Notes under the pieces: model-generated
What the model was told of the DNA's origin: nothing
Databases searched by the model: none
What the model saw: only the letters and a program-made list of their open reading frames with translations
DNA from: Thermoanaerobaculum sp.
GTDB taxonomy: Bacteria > Acidobacteriota > Thermoanaerobaculia > Multivoradales > UBA5704
Direction: 5' to 3'
NCBI GenBank assembly: GCA_021154885.1
Contig: JAJKHS010000095.1
Coordinates: 1-64,000, forward strand
Length of the DNA: 64,000 bases
In this document: positions 7,391 to 17,034 of the stretch, in pieces
Numbering within the stretch: position 1 is the stretch's first letter
Layout: every line of letters starts with the position of its first letter
Made by a program: the position numbers and the translations under genes

Positions 7391-9288
7391 TCGAGCGCGG
7401 CATCCGCGACATCCCTGCCGCGGCCGCGCAGCGATGGGACCTCGTGGCGGTGGGGGGCGGAATCCAGGGCATCACCTTGGGGCTCGAGGCGGCGCGGCGG
7501 GGGCTCGCCACGCTGCTCGTCGAGCGCGACGGCTTCGGCGGCGCCACCACGGCGAACAGTCTGCGCATCCTCCACGGCGGGCTGCGCTATCTCCAGACGC
7601 TCGATCTCCACCGGTTCCGCGAGTCGGTGGGCGAGCGGCGCTGGTTCCTCCGCCATTTCCCGGACCTGGTCTCGCCTCTCCCCTGTCTGATGCCGCTCTA
7701 CGATCCCCCGCGCGGCGGTCGTCTTCGCCGGCCGGCGATGCTCCGGCTGGCGCTCGCCGTCAACGACCTGCTGTCCGGAGACCGGGAGATCCCCCCTGGC
7801 CGGCTCCTGGACCAGGCGGCGACGGCGGAGCTGTTCCCGGGGGTCGACCGCGCCGGTCTATGGGGAGGCGCGCTCTGGCACGACGCCGTGATCCATAGCC
7901 CTCAGCGCTTGGTCGAGGAGCTGCTGCGCTGGGCCTGCCGCTGCGGCGCCACGGCCCTCGACCATGCCGAGGCCGTCGAGCTGCGCGTGGAGGGCGGCCA
8001 GGTGGCCGGGGTGGTGATCGCCGACCGCGAGACGGGCGAGCGCTTCGAGGTGAGGACCCGGGCGGTGGCGAACTGCGGCGGTCCCTGGGTCCGCCACCTG
8101 GCGGGGCGGTTCGACCGCGATGCGCCGGAGCTGTTCCGGCCGCTCCTCGCCTTCAACCTCCTCCTCGACCGGCAGCCGCCGTCGCCGGCCGCTCTGGCGG
8201 TGGCCGCTCCCGGTCGGGGCGCCCAGACGTGGTTCCTCGTCCCGTGCGAAGGGAAGCTCATGGCCGGCACTGCCTACGCTCTGGCCAGCGAGGACGGGCC
8301 GGACGAGGAGCGGATCGCCGGCTTCCTGCGCGACCTCAACGCCGCGGTGCCGGGGCTCGACGCCCGCCGCGGGGAGGTTCTGCGCGTGCTCTGGGGAGCG
8401 CTGCCCGCCATGGCCGAAGGCTCCACGGTCCCGGCCGCGCGCCCGGTGATCCTGGATCACGGCCGCCGGGGTGGGCCCCGGGGTCTGGTGAGCGTCTCCG
8501 GAGTGAAGCTCACCACGGCGCGGGCGGTGGCGCGGCGGACTCTCGCGGTGCTCGCCACCGGCTCGGACCTGCAGCCGGCGCCCGAGCCGCCGGACGTCGA
8601 GACGTCGTCCGAGGGCTACGCCCGCCGCTTCGCGGGGCCGGTGGGGGAATACTTCCTTGCCGTCCAGGCCGCCGCGGTGCTGGAGCTCCTCGCTCCCTGG
8701 CCGGGGGCGCGGGTGCTGGACGTGGGCGGCGGCCATGCCCAGCTCGCGCCGCCCCTGGTGGCGCGGGGCTTCGACGTCACGGTGGCCGGCAGCGCCGAGG
8801 TCTGCCGGCAGCGGCTCGACCGGGCGCTGCCGCGGGGATCGTTCGCCTTCCTGGCCAGCGATCTGGAGCGGCTGCCGTTCCCGGACTGCGCGTTCGACGT
8901 CGTCCTGAGCTTCCGGCTGCTGACCCATCTCGACGGCTGGCGCCGGCAGGTGGCCGAGCTCTGCCGGGTGGCAGCCCGGGCGGTGATCGTCGACTACCCA
9001 GACACGCGGAGCTTCAACCGGCTCTACGGCTCCCTCTTCGGCTGGAAGCGGGCGGTCGAGGGGAACACCCGCCCGTTCCTCTGCTTCGCGCCGGGCGAGG
9101 TGCCCGCCGAGCTGGCGCGCCACGGCTTCGGCCGGCCGGCGGAGCGCCGGCAGCTCTTCCTGCCCATGGTCGTTCACCGCGCGGTGGGGCGTGCCGGGCT
9201 CTCCCGGGCGGTGGAGAGAGTGAGCGCGGCCTTAAGCCTCACCCGCCGGCTGGGCTCGCCCGTGGTGCTGAGAATGGAGCGCGCATGA
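7378..9288 (+). CDS. Fusion: FAD-dependent glycerol-3-phosphate-dehydrogenase-like oxidoreductase + class I SAM methyltransferase
   Basis: This 636-residue protein has two enzymes in one uninterrupted frame. Residues 1-400 are a DAO/GlpD-like FAD oxidoreductase: dinucleotide motif VGGGIQG (25-31), then TTANSLRILHGGLRYL and, near 235, NCGGPWVRHLAG. Residues about 420-600 are a class I SAM-dependent methyltransferase: motif I RVLDVGGGHAQL (445-456) and the post-I acidic region, then LPFPDCAFDVVLS (499-511). ATG 7378 overlaps the previous gene, and the next gene starts within its stop codon (ATGA, 9285-9288). No internal ribosome site is obvious at the junction. The pairing with an epimerase suggests a role in sugar or polyol modification for surface glycans; this is inference. 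Confidence 0.8.
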   Translation: MDAVIERGIRDIPAAAAQRWDLVAVGGGIQGITLGLEAARRGLATLLVERDGFGGATTANSLRILHGGLRYLQTLDLHRFRESVGERRWFLRHFPDLVSPLPCLMPLYDPPRGGRLRRPAMLRLALAVNDLLSGDREIPPGRLLDQAATAELFPGVDRAGLWGGALWHDAVIHSPQRLVEELLRWACRCGATALDHAEAVELRVEGGQVAGVVIADRETGERFEVRTRAVANCGGPWVRHLAGRFDRDAPELFRPLLAFNLLLDRQPPSPAALAVAAPGRGAQTWFLVPCEGKLMAGTAYALASEDGPDEERIAGFLRDLNAAVPGLDARRGEVLRVLWGALPAMAEGSTVPAARPVILDHGRRGGPRGLVSVSGVKLTTARAVARRTLAVLATGSDLQPAPEPPDVETSSEGYARRFAGPVGEYFLAVQAAAVLELLAPWPGARVLDVGGGHAQLAPPLVARGFDVTVAGSAEVCRQRLDRALPRGSFAFLASDLERLPFPDCAFDVVLSFRLLTHLDGWRRQVAELCRVAARAVIVDYPDTRSFNRLYGSLFGWKRAVEGNTRPFLCFAPGEVPAELARHGFGRPAERRQLFLPMVVHRAVGRAGLSRAVERVSAALSLTRRLGSPVVLRMERA

Positions 9289-10268
9289 GGATCCTGGTCA
9301 CGGGAGGCACGGGGTTCACCGGCAAGGCGCTGGTGAAGAGGCTCCTCGATCAGGGACACGAGGTCGTGGCCCTGGATTATAAGGAAGGGCTTAGGACCCG
9401 GGAGCTGCGGGACTGGGGGGCCGAGGTCGTGCTGGGCAGCGTCACCGACCGCGAAGTGGTCCGCCGGGCGGTCGACGGGGCCGAGGTGGTGCTTCACCTG
9501 GCCGCGGCGTTTCGTGAGATGAACGTACCGGACCGCCACTACCGGGAGGTCAACGTCGGCGGCACCCGCAACGTCCTGGAGGTCGCCAGGGACGCGGGCG
9601 TGCGCCGCTTCATCTACTGCAGCACCTGCGGCGTCCACGGCAACGTCGACCATCCCCCGGCTGGCGAGGACGCGCCCATCCAGCCGGCGGACTACTACCA
9701 GCGCACCAAGTACGAGGCCGAGCCCCTGGTGCGCCAACTCGCCGCGCAGGGCCTGCCGGCGGTGATCCTGCGGCCGGCCGCCATCTACGGCCCCGGCGAT
9801 CCGGAGCGCTTCCTCCTCATCTATCGCCGCGTGGCCGGCGGCCGGTTTCCGATGTTCGGCGACGGCAGGACGCTCTACCACCCGCTCTACATCGACAACC
9901 TCGTGGACGCCTTCCTGGCCGCCATGGCGGACGGCCGCGGGGACGGCGAGGCCTACCTCATCGCCGACGAGGAGTTCGTGCAGATCGAGGACCTGGTGCG
10001 GCGGGTCGGCCGCTCGCTGGGGGTCGAGGTCCGCGTCCCCCATTTCCCGGTCTGGCCGGTGGTGGCGGTGGGGCACGTCGTCGAGAAGGCCTGCCGGCCG
10101 TTCGGCATCGCGCCGCCCATCTTCCCCCGCCGCGTGGACTGGTACCGGCAGAACCGGGCGTTTTGCATCGACAAGGCGAAGCGCGACCTGGGCTGGGCGC
10201 CCAAGGTGGGGCTGGACGAGGGGCTCCGCCGCACGGCCGAGTGGTATCGCCAAGAGGGATATCTCTAG
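9285..10268 (+). CDS. NAD-dependent epimerase/dehydratase (extended SDR family)
   Basis: This 327-residue protein opens with MRILVTGGTGFTGKALVKRL, the GxxGxxG Rossmann motif of extended short-chain dehydrogenases. It has a catalytic YYQRTKYEAE (YxxxK), the usual upstream serine region CSTCGVHG, and RPAAIYGPGD, the family's substrate-loop marker. The length is normal. It overlaps the upstream gene by 4 bp (ATGA), so it is coupled to it. It probably interconverts a nucleotide sugar or 3-beta-hydroxysteroid-like substrate; the family is certain, the substrate unknown. It ends 44 bp before the convergent GT39 gene. Confidence 0.88.
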   Translation: MRILVTGGTGFTGKALVKRLLDQGHEVVALDYKEGLRTRELRDWGAEVVLGSVTDREVVRRAVDGAEVVLHLAAAFREMNVPDRHYREVNVGGTRNVLEVARDAGVRRFIYCSTCGVHGNVDHPPAGEDAPIQPADYYQRTKYEAEPLVRQLAAQGLPAVILRPAAIYGPGDPERFLLIYRRVAGGRFPMFGDGRTLYHPLYIDNLVDAFLAAMADGRGDGEAYLIADEEFVQIEDLVRRVGRSLGVEVRVPHFPVWPVVAVGHVVEKACRPFGIAPPIFPRRVDWYRQNRAFCIDKAKRDLGWAPKVGLDEGLRRTAEWYRQEGYL

Positions 10269-10312
10269 AAGCGGAAAGAAGAAATGACAAAGTGGATGGC
10301 GGGAATTCCCCG

Positions 10313-12211
10313 CTACTCCAAGTCCCGGTCCTCCGACGGCCGGCGCACCCAATTATCCGGCAACGGCCGCTGCTCCGGCGGCGCCGGCTGCGACAGGTCG
10401 TAGATCCAGACCACGGGCCCCTTGCCCCCCCAGGCCGCGGGATCGAAGGTGCGGATGCGCCGCGTGCCATCGAGCTCGCGGTAGAAGCGGATGAAGGATG
10501 GAAACCGCGAGCCGCGGGGGCCGATCGGGAAGTACTGATCGCGGGCCAGGCTGTTGGTGATGACGTAGCAGATCCCCTCCCGCCGGTACTCCTCTAGGCT
10601 CCGGGGCTGGCGCGAGACCAAGGGGCTCGCCATGTCGAGGTCTTTCGGGTCGCGGCGCAACTCCTCGTCGCTCTTCTCGCGCGGCAGCCACCATTGGTGG
10701 CCGAGCTCGTCCAGGTCGCGGCCATCCCGGGGCGGGAAGCGCTGCAGCAGCTCGACCCGCAGCCCTTGATGCTGGGTGAAGGGGCCCGGCGGCAGGGTCC
10801 GCAGGCGCGCCGCCAGCCGGGCCGCGGCCCGGGCGTCCGGGTTCAGCAGCGGGCCGTAGTCGTCGAGCAGGATGCGGGCGTCCGCCGGGAGTCCGGCCAG
10901 CACCCAGCGGTAGGAGACCCGGCGGCTGTCCTCCTGGCCGATCCGCCGGTCGTGCTGGATGCTGCGCGCCAGGAGGGGGAGGCAGACGAGAGCGACGAGC
11001 CCCAGGGCGGCGGCGCGGTCCAGGGGCTCCTTCAGCCGGACGAGGCGCGACGCGGCCAGGGCTCCGGGCCAGGCCAGCGTCGCGAGCAGCGGGTAAAGGG
11101 CGTTCAGATGCCGCGCTTGCGCATGGTAGGCGGCGACGGTGATGGCCGCCAGGAAAAAGAACAGACAGGGGATCGAGACGAGCAGCCCGTACCACCGGGT
11201 CTCGCGCCGTGCCAGAGTCGCCGCGAGGCCCGCGGCGGCGAGCAGCGAGAGGGCGATCCCCAGCGCCTCGCCCGAACCGACCATGGCGAAGAAAGCGCCG
11301 GCGGCACCCACCCACGACGCGGCCCCGGGCTTGAACTCCTGGTCCGTGTCCGGGTCGTAATGGACGCCCTGGTCCCGGGGTCCGTGCGTGAGGCCGAAGC
11401 TCCCGGCCACGTGGCCGAAGGTGTCCCGGGTCCACGTCGGATCGAGGAAGTTGAAAGGCGAGGTGAGAAAGAAGCCGGCGATGAACAGCAGGACGACCAG
11501 GGCGCCGCGCCACAGGGCCGTTTTCCAGGGCACGGCGGCCGAGGCCGCGCGCAGCGCCTCCATCCCCAGATAGGCGGGCACCAGCACGACACCGTAGTAG
11601 TGGGTGCCCATGGCCGTGCCGGCCAGCAGCGAGGCGGCGGCGAGGGGACGCAGGCGCGGGCTCTCCCGCGTGCCGAGATATGCGCAGACCGAGAGCGCCA
11701 TCAGCAGGCCGCAGGGGACGTCGCTCTTGATCGTCTGCGACGAGACCACCATGGGGGTGAGCGTCGCCGCCACCAGTGCCGAGGCGACGCCGGCCCACGG
11801 GGTGCCGTAGACCCGGCGGCCGATGCGGTCGACGACGAAGACCGTGGCGACGCCGCACGCCGCCACCACCAGCCGGCCGAGGAGGAGGAACGGCCCGGGC
11901 GCGAAGAGGAAACGCGCCCCGAGCTCGGCCGTCGAGCCGAACCAGCCGGCGAGCCTCCCCGTCACGTAGTAGAGCCCGTAGACGAAGACGAGGACGTACA
12001 TGAGGAAGGCCGGCTTGTGAAACCAGTGCGGGTCGAGGTCGCCGGTGCCCAGTGCCATGGCCCGCTTCATGAAGTGCAGCTCGTCGCCGTAGTAGGAGAA
12101 GGGCAAGTCGTGCCACAGGCCCCAGCAGCGCAGGAGCGCGGCCAGCAGCAGGACCGCGAGCAGGGCGAGGCGCGCGCCGCGGGACAGGTCATCGGCCGCA
12201 GGGGGTGGCAT
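10313..12211 (-). CDS. GT39/ArnT-like glycosyltransferase, polytopic membrane protein
   Basis: This 632-residue protein begins with a hydrophobic helix (ARLALLAVLLLAALLRCWGL) followed by the first periplasmic loop FSYYGDELHFMKRAMAL, which holds the acidic D-E motif of dolichyl-phosphate-mannose/ArnT (GT39/GT83) transferases, and HKPAFLMYVLVF. About ten membrane segments follow, then a soluble C-terminal domain of about 200 residues. These enzymes use a polyprenyl-phosphate sugar to modify a periplasmic acceptor. It lies 7 bp downstream of the flippase gene, in a leftward operon with it and the lipoprotein, which fits glycan export and decoration. Confidence 0.8.
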   Translation of the reverse strand: MPPPAADDLSRGARLALLAVLLLAALLRCWGLWHDLPFSYYGDELHFMKRAMALGTGDLDPHWFHKPAFLMYVLVFVYGLYYVTGRLAGWFGSTAELGARFLFAPGPFLLLGRLVVAACGVATVFVVDRIGRRVYGTPWAGVASALVAATLTPMVVSSQTIKSDVPCGLLMALSVCAYLGTRESPRLRPLAAASLLAGTAMGTHYYGVVLVPAYLGMEALRAASAAVPWKTALWRGALVVLLFIAGFFLTSPFNFLDPTWTRDTFGHVAGSFGLTHGPRDQGVHYDPDTDQEFKPGAASWVGAAGAFFAMVGSGEALGIALSLLAAAGLAATLARRETRWYGLLVSIPCLFFFLAAITVAAYHAQARHLNALYPLLATLAWPGALAASRLVRLKEPLDRAAALGLVALVCLPLLARSIQHDRRIGQEDSRRVSYRWVLAGLPADARILLDDYGPLLNPDARAAARLAARLRTLPPGPFTQHQGLRVELLQRFPPRDGRDLDELGHQWWLPREKSDEELRRDPKDLDMASPLVSRQPRSLEEYRREGICYVITNSLARDQYFPIGPRGSRFPSFIRFYRELDGTRRIRTFDPAAWGGKGPVVWIYDLSQPAPPEQRPLPDNWVRRPSEDRDLE

Positions 12212-12218
12212 GGCTAGC

Positions 12219-13664
12219 TCATCGCGGCTTCCAAGCTCTCCCGCTCTCCCGCACCAGATGCACGGCCCGCAGCCATTCCGAGGGTTTGGTATAGACGAAG
12301 GTGCGGACGCCGACCAGCGACTTCGCCGACTTGACCATGGCGACGTTGAGCGCGATGAGCGTGACTGTGGTGGCGGCGGCGATGCCGTAGCCCCCCCAGA
12401 GCGGCGCCAGCGCCAAGCTCAGCACCACGTTCAGCACCGCGCCGCCGAGCGTCAGCAGCAGCAGCCGGACGTGGTGGCCGGCCATCTGCAGCACGTACCC
12501 CGCGCCGCCCGAGGCGCAGTCCCAGAAGCTGCCCACGGCGAGGACCAGGAGGATCCCCCAGGCGCCGACGTAGGAGCTGCCGTAGGCGAGCCGCACCAGC
12601 GGCCGGCCGAGCAGCAGCAGGCCGGCGAGGCAGGCGGCCGAGAGGATGGCCACCAGGGTCGCCGCCGTGCGCGCCAGCCGCTCCATCTCGGCGTTGCGGC
12701 CGTCGGCGTGGAGCACCGCGAACTCCTGCGGCACGACGAAGTTGGCGATGCTGGGGATGGCCGCCATCAACTGCAGCAGCGTCGCCGCGACGCCGTAGAC
12801 GGCCACCTCCTCATGCGGCCGGGCCCAGGAGAGGACCCAGAGGCTCGACGAGACGAACAGCACCGAGGCGGCGCTGCGCAGGCCCATGGCGGTGGAGGTG
12901 CCGAGGATCTCGCGGATGGGTGGCGGCGCGTGGGCCGCCCGCGGCTCGGAGCTCTCGCCGGACGTCGTGGCCCGCAGCGCCAAGCCGTAGAGCAGGGCGT
13001 TCATCAGCATCGCGCCCACGTAGATGCAGGCCAGCATCTCCCAAGGCTGCTGGCCGGGAGCCGCCAGCAGCAGGACGAGGAAACCGGCCAGGATGAATCC
13101 CCGCGGCACCAGGTGGGTGAGCGGGGCCGAGAGGGTGTAGAGCCGGAACGACCGCAGGTAGCTGTCCACCAGGTTGCCGAACGAGGAGAGCACCGCCGCC
13201 GCTACCAGGAAGCCGGTCGCCTTGGCGAGCTCCGGGGCGTCGAGCCGGCGGGCGATGAGGGGCCACGCCAGGGCCAGCAGCGGGACGATCACGGCCCAGA
13301 GGATGATCTGGATGGCGAACAGCCGGCGGCGCAGCAGGGAGGTCGAGGCCGCGCCGCCGCGCCCGCGGCAGACCGGTACGAAGCGCAGGGCCGCCGGCCC
13401 CAGGCCGAGCTGCATCACCAGCCCTACGGATAGGATCGCCTGCTGCAACAGCATGTAGGAAGCGACGGCGGGTTTGTCGGCCACCCGCACCAGGACGATG
13501 CCGCTGCCGAACCCGAGGGCCATGCCCAGGAACTGGCTGATACCGAACAGAGCGCCGCCGCGAAGTAGGCGACCGCGGGTGACGCGGCTCTCCTCCAGGA
13601 AGTCGCCGAGGTCGGCGCTCGCCGCAGTGTCTGGAGTCAGGGGGATCGACAGGCCCTCTTGCAT
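12219..13664 (-). CDS. Oligosaccharide flippase / polysaccharide biosynthesis protein (Wzx-like)
   Basis: This protein of about 481 residues has 12-14 predicted membrane helices, beginning GGALFGISQFLGMALGFGSGIVLVRV, which is the typical first helix of MATE/MOP-family polysaccharide transporters, and internal runs such as GILLVLAVGSFWDCASGGAGYVLQMAG. Such proteins flip lipid-linked oligosaccharides across the inner membrane. I chose ATG 13664; a TTG at 13682 would add six residues but has no better ribosome site. It sits between the lipoprotein and GT39 genes on the same strand (29- and 7-bp gaps). Confidence 0.82.
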   Translation of the reverse strand: MQEGLSIPLTPDTAASADLGDFLEESRVTRGRLLRGGALFGISQFLGMALGFGSGIVLVRVADKPAVASYMLLQQAILSVGLVMQLGLGPAALRFVPVCRGRGGAASTSLLRRRLFAIQIILWAVIVPLLALAWPLIARRLDAPELAKATGFLVAAAVLSSFGNLVDSYLRSFRLYTLSAPLTHLVPRGFILAGFLVLLLAAPGQQPWEMLACIYVGAMLMNALLYGLALRATTSGESSEPRAAHAPPPIREILGTSTAMGLRSAASVLFVSSSLWVLSWARPHEEVAVYGVAATLLQLMAAIPSIANFVVPQEFAVLHADGRNAEMERLARTAATLVAILSAACLAGLLLLGRPLVRLAYGSSYVGAWGILLVLAVGSFWDCASGGAGYVLQMAGHHVRLLLLTLGGAVLNVVLSLALAPLWGGYGIAAATTVTLIALNVAMVKSAKSLVGVRTFVYTKPSEWLRAVHLVRESGRAWKPR

Positions 13665-13693
13665 CGTCTGCGCTCGGTGCAAGAACGTTGCCG

Positions 13694-16405
13694 CTATTTC
13701 GTCCCCCCTGCTCCGGAGGCGGCCAGGGCCACGGCGGCGTGGAGACGGGTGAGGGTCTGCCCCTGGATCTTGCCCAGCGGCAGGATCTCCTTGTCGCCGC
13801 TGCGCAGGATAGTCTGGATCATCCTCTCGCCGGCCGCGATCAGCACCGGATCGCCGCTCAGCCGGCCGGCCCGCACCAGGAGGGCCACGGTGCCGAATTG
13901 CTCCGGGCCGTAGAGCTCCCGGTCCTTGGCCTCAACCGCCGTCAGGGTGCCGCCGATCCGCGGCCCGCTCCAGGAGTAGGCGAGGAGGCGGGGCCACGGC
14001 CCGTCCGGTGTGCCGCCGGCGGTGCGGGGCCCGAGGTCCGACACGGTGCGGGCCACGGCGGCGAGAACCTCGCTGGCCTTAAGCGGCGGCTCGCCCAGCG
14101 GCTGGTCGCCGGTGTCGCGTTGCCAGCGGTAGAGGTTCTCGGCGTCGTAGTAGCCGTTGGTCCAGAACGGTCCGGCCTCATGGGGACCCGGGTGGGCACC
14201 CGGGCCGCTCACCACCTCGGTGCCGAGGAGGCCGTAGCGCCGGCCGCCCTGCAACAGCTCGGCGTACTGCTGGGTCAGGGCGCGGGCGAGGCCCGAGCGG
14301 TAATCCTCCAGGAAGCTCGCGTCGCCGCTCGCGAGACCCAGGAAGCGGAAGGCGGCGATCCACTGCGAGGGCTGGCGGCCGGTGAAGTTGGCGGAGTCGT
14401 TGTCCGGCGGATGGGTGGCGGCGCAGGCCGGTCCCTCCGGACCGTGAGGCCTGGTCACCGGCCCGGGCCCCCGGTCCGGGCAGAACAGCCGGCGCATGCT
14501 GTCGCCGCCGCGCTGCACGAGGTCCACCACCGTCGAGTCGCCGGTCAGCCAGTAGTAGAGGAAGAGGTTCTCGAAGTAGGCATGGGAGCTGTTGAAGTCG
14601 TCGCGGTAGGCGCCGTAGCCCATGGGCGACTGGCCGCAGTAGAACCACTTCTGCTCCGGCCCGCACTGCAGGATCTGCGTGTGCAGCGTGCGCAACGCCG
14701 CGGGGAAGCCGATCTCGTCGAGCCACTCGACCTGCCCGGTGCGCATGGCCCAGATCGCCGCCGTCTCGGTGGTGTTGTGGTAGTCCGTCCAGGTGGCGCA
14801 CCAGAAGGGGTTGTCCCAGGCCTCGCCCGGGGTTGGATCCTCCTTGCAGTCGACCTCGGCGTAGTCGGATTCCCAGTAGCGGGGGTAGAGGCCATACGTC
14901 ATGAGACCGTTGAGGCCCTCGGCGTCGACGCTCTTGACCGTCTTCTCCAGCGTCGCGGGGACGAGCTTGTCGTAGGCCGCGTAGCGCTTCGGCAGCGCGC
15001 CGGCGGGGACCTCGTCCACCGCCTGCGAAGCGGTGAACCAGGCGGCGTCGGGCCAAGCCCGCAGCGGCCGGTTGAGGGGCGCCCAGAGCAGCCGGTCGAG
15101 GTCGCTCCGCGCCGGCGCCGCGGGCAGGGCCGCCACGGCGAAGGTGGCGAAGAGACCCTGGTGAAAGGCGAGCCAGGCCGCGCCGTCCACCAGGTCGATC
15201 GCCAGCCGGCCGTCCGCCGACAGGCGCAGGGCCTGGGGCTCGTAGCGGTCCATATGGTTGAGGGCCACCGCCACCGCGCCGGCCGGGCCGGAGGCGGCCA
15301 GCATGCCGGCGTCCGCCCGCGAGCCCTGCCGCCGCTGGGGTCCGGCCGTCATCTCGAAGCGGAGGGGCTCCTTGCGCTGGCCGCGCAGGAGCTGGCGCAG
15401 GGAGGCGTCGACCCCGCCAGCGGCGCCAGTCAACGGCGCGCCGTCGCGGCTGCCGACGATCAGCGCCGTGGCCGGTCCCCCGAGGTCGAGCGCCAGCGTG
15501 TCGCGCGCCCGCTCGACGCGGACGCCGTTGGGCTGGCCGTCCTTCGTCCTGATCCCTTCGCCGAGATCGCCCTCCCAGGCCACGGCCTGGCGTACGACCA
15601 CGACCGGCGAGCCGGCGGTGAAGACGTAGCGGCGGCGCGAGCCGAAGCCCCCCGTGCCCACCGGCGGCAGGTCGTAGGCCCCATCCACCAGCACCACGGC
15701 GGAGAGGGGGCCGGCGGACTCGACGCGCACCTCGCGCAGCTTGGAGTGCCCGCCGGACGCGGCCGCCGGCCGGACCGTGCGCAGCTCCATGCCGGCGCCG
15801 CCCGCCAGCCGCCGTCCGCCCGGCAGCAGCACCTCGTCGAGCAGGGCGTCCGCCCGGCCGCCCAGCCGGAACACGGCGGCGCCGGTATCGACCACCACCT
15901 GCTCGCCGTCTCGCCCTTCGCGGCTGAGGCGCAGGGGGTGGGAGGGCGGCGGGTTCGGGCCGGCGGAGCCGTCCGTCACCAGCGAGTAGACGGCGCCGCC
16001 CTTGGCCGGCACGGTGGCGGGGAAGGCCACGAGCAGCCACTGAATGGGCGCCGGGGCGTCGTCCCGGCCGGCGTTCCAGCGCGCCAGCACCCGGAATTCG
16101 GCCGGCACCGGATGGCCGGCGGCGTCGACCACCGCGAGCCGCGCCGTATCGCGTACGCCGAGCGAGGGGGGCAGCGGCACCCCGGAGCGCAGCACCTCGC
16201 CCGTGCGGCCGATCCCGGCCGTCTCCCGCACGGTCAGCGGCACGCGAGCAGGGCCGCCGCTCGGTGCGGCCGGTGAGGCCGGTGCCGCGGCGAGCGCCGG
16301 AGCCGAGGGCGCAGGCTGCTGCAGGAGATTGCGCTCCGGCCGCTCGGGAGCGGCGCAGGCGACGACCAGCAGCGCGAGGAGGGATCGGACGAAGGCGGAT
16401 CGCAT
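13694..16405 (-). CDS. Secreted lipoprotein, probable PcRGLX/YetA-like (rhamnogalacturonan-lyase-type) protein
   Basis: This 903-residue protein starts at ATG 16405 with a lipoprotein signal (RSFVR-type positive end and LLALLVVAC lipobox), then a Pro/Ala-rich linker. The next region (VPLTVRETAGIGRTGEVLRSGVPLP ... IQWLLVAFPATV, given here in pieces) matches my memory of the N-terminal RIFT-barrel domain of PcRGLX/YetA exo-rhamnogalacturonan-lyase-like proteins. The C-terminal half is Trp/Tyr-rich with an alpha/alpha-toroid look (QVEWLDEIGFPAALRTLHTQ). It would act outside the inner membrane on polysaccharide. It heads the flippase-GT39 operon. The family call is from memory of motifs; no catalytic residues are assigned. 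Confidence 0.55.
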   Translation of the reverse strand: MRSAFVRSLLALLVVACAAPERPERNLLQQPAPSAPALAAAPASPAAPSGGPARVPLTVRETAGIGRTGEVLRSGVPLPPSLGVRDTARLAVVDAAGHPVPAEFRVLARWNAGRDDAPAPIQWLLVAFPATVPAKGGAVYSLVTDGSAGPNPPPSHPLRLSREGRDGEQVVVDTGAAVFRLGGRADALLDEVLLPGGRRLAGGAGMELRTVRPAAASGGHSKLREVRVESAGPLSAVVLVDGAYDLPPVGTGGFGSRRRYVFTAGSPVVVVRQAVAWEGDLGEGIRTKDGQPNGVRVERARDTLALDLGGPATALIVGSRDGAPLTGAAGGVDASLRQLLRGQRKEPLRFEMTAGPQRRQGSRADAGMLAASGPAGAVAVALNHMDRYEPQALRLSADGRLAIDLVDGAAWLAFHQGLFATFAVAALPAAPARSDLDRLLWAPLNRPLRAWPDAAWFTASQAVDEVPAGALPKRYAAYDKLVPATLEKTVKSVDAEGLNGLMTYGLYPRYWESDYAEVDCKEDPTPGEAWDNPFWCATWTDYHNTTETAAIWAMRTGQVEWLDEIGFPAALRTLHTQILQCGPEQKWFYCGQSPMGYGAYRDDFNSSHAYFENLFLYYWLTGDSTVVDLVQRGGDSMRRLFCPDRGPGPVTRPHGPEGPACAATHPPDNDSANFTGRQPSQWIAAFRFLGLASGDASFLEDYRSGLARALTQQYAELLQGGRRYGLLGTEVVSGPGAHPGPHEAGPFWTNGYYDAENLYRWQRDTGDQPLGEPPLKASEVLAAVARTVSDLGPRTAGGTPDGPWPRLLAYSWSGPRIGGTLTAVEAKDRELYGPEQFGTVALLVRAGRLSGDPVLIAAGERMIQTILRSGDKEILPLGKIQGQTLTRLHAAVALAASGAGGTK

Positions 16406-16623
16406 GACCGCCGAGGTCGTGCGAATTCCGGACCAGGAGGGGACCAGCCCCTCGTAGCACGACCATGACCGGGAAAAAAAGAGAAGCCTGGAGAAAGTTT
16501 TACGCGCCGGCACGAAAACAGACGGCCGCCCAGGCGAGAATGAACGTCCACCCAGGCAGCCGGGGGAAGCACTGCCCGAAGAAGTGATCGCAGGACCCGG
16601 AAGCTGATGCGTCGAGCGGGGAG

Positions 16624-16968
16624 CTACCAGCGGTCGCCGCCCCCGCCGCCGTAGCCCCCGCCGTAGTTGTCGCGCCGGCCGCCGCCACCGCCCGCACGAC
16701 CGCCGCCGCCACCGCCGCCGCCGCTCTCGCGCGGCCGGGCCTCGTTGACGTTGATCTTGCGGCCCATCAAGTCACGGCCGTTCAGGTTGCTGATGGCGGC
16801 TTCGGCCTCCGAGCGTTCCGGCATCTCCAAGAAGCCGAAGCCCTTCGACTGGCCCGTGACCTTGTCCTTGATGATGGTGCAGGACGAAACGTTGCCGAAC
16901 TCTTCGAAGGCGGACTTCAACTGGTCTTCGGTGATGCGGTAGGGCAGGTTCCCTACATACAGATTCAT
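16624..16968 (-). CDS. RNA-binding protein with one RRM and a glycine-rich tail
   Basis: This 114-residue protein has a single RNA-recognition motif: RNP2 LYVGNL at residues 3-8, RNP1 KGFGFLEM near 42-49, then the Gly/Arg-rich tail (RGxxGGGGG runs ending DRW). This layout is typical of bacterial cold-inducible RRM proteins like cyanobacterial Rbp. ATG 16968 is chosen because AAGGAGACGCCG lies just upstream; an upstream in-frame ATG at 16986 would put this site inside the coding region. It is likely a single-gene transcript. RNA targets are unknown. Confidence 0.92.
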   Translation of the reverse strand: MNLYVGNLPYRITEDQLKSAFEEFGNVSSCTIIKDKVTGQSKGFGFLEMPERSEAEAAISNLNGRDLMGRKINVNEARPRESGGGGGGGGRAGGGGGRRDNYGGGYGGGGGDRW

Positions 16969-17034
16969 CGGCGTCTCCTTTGGCATGGGTTCGTAAACCC
17001 TGTAAGCAAAACTGCTGCCCGCTTTCGTTAACGA

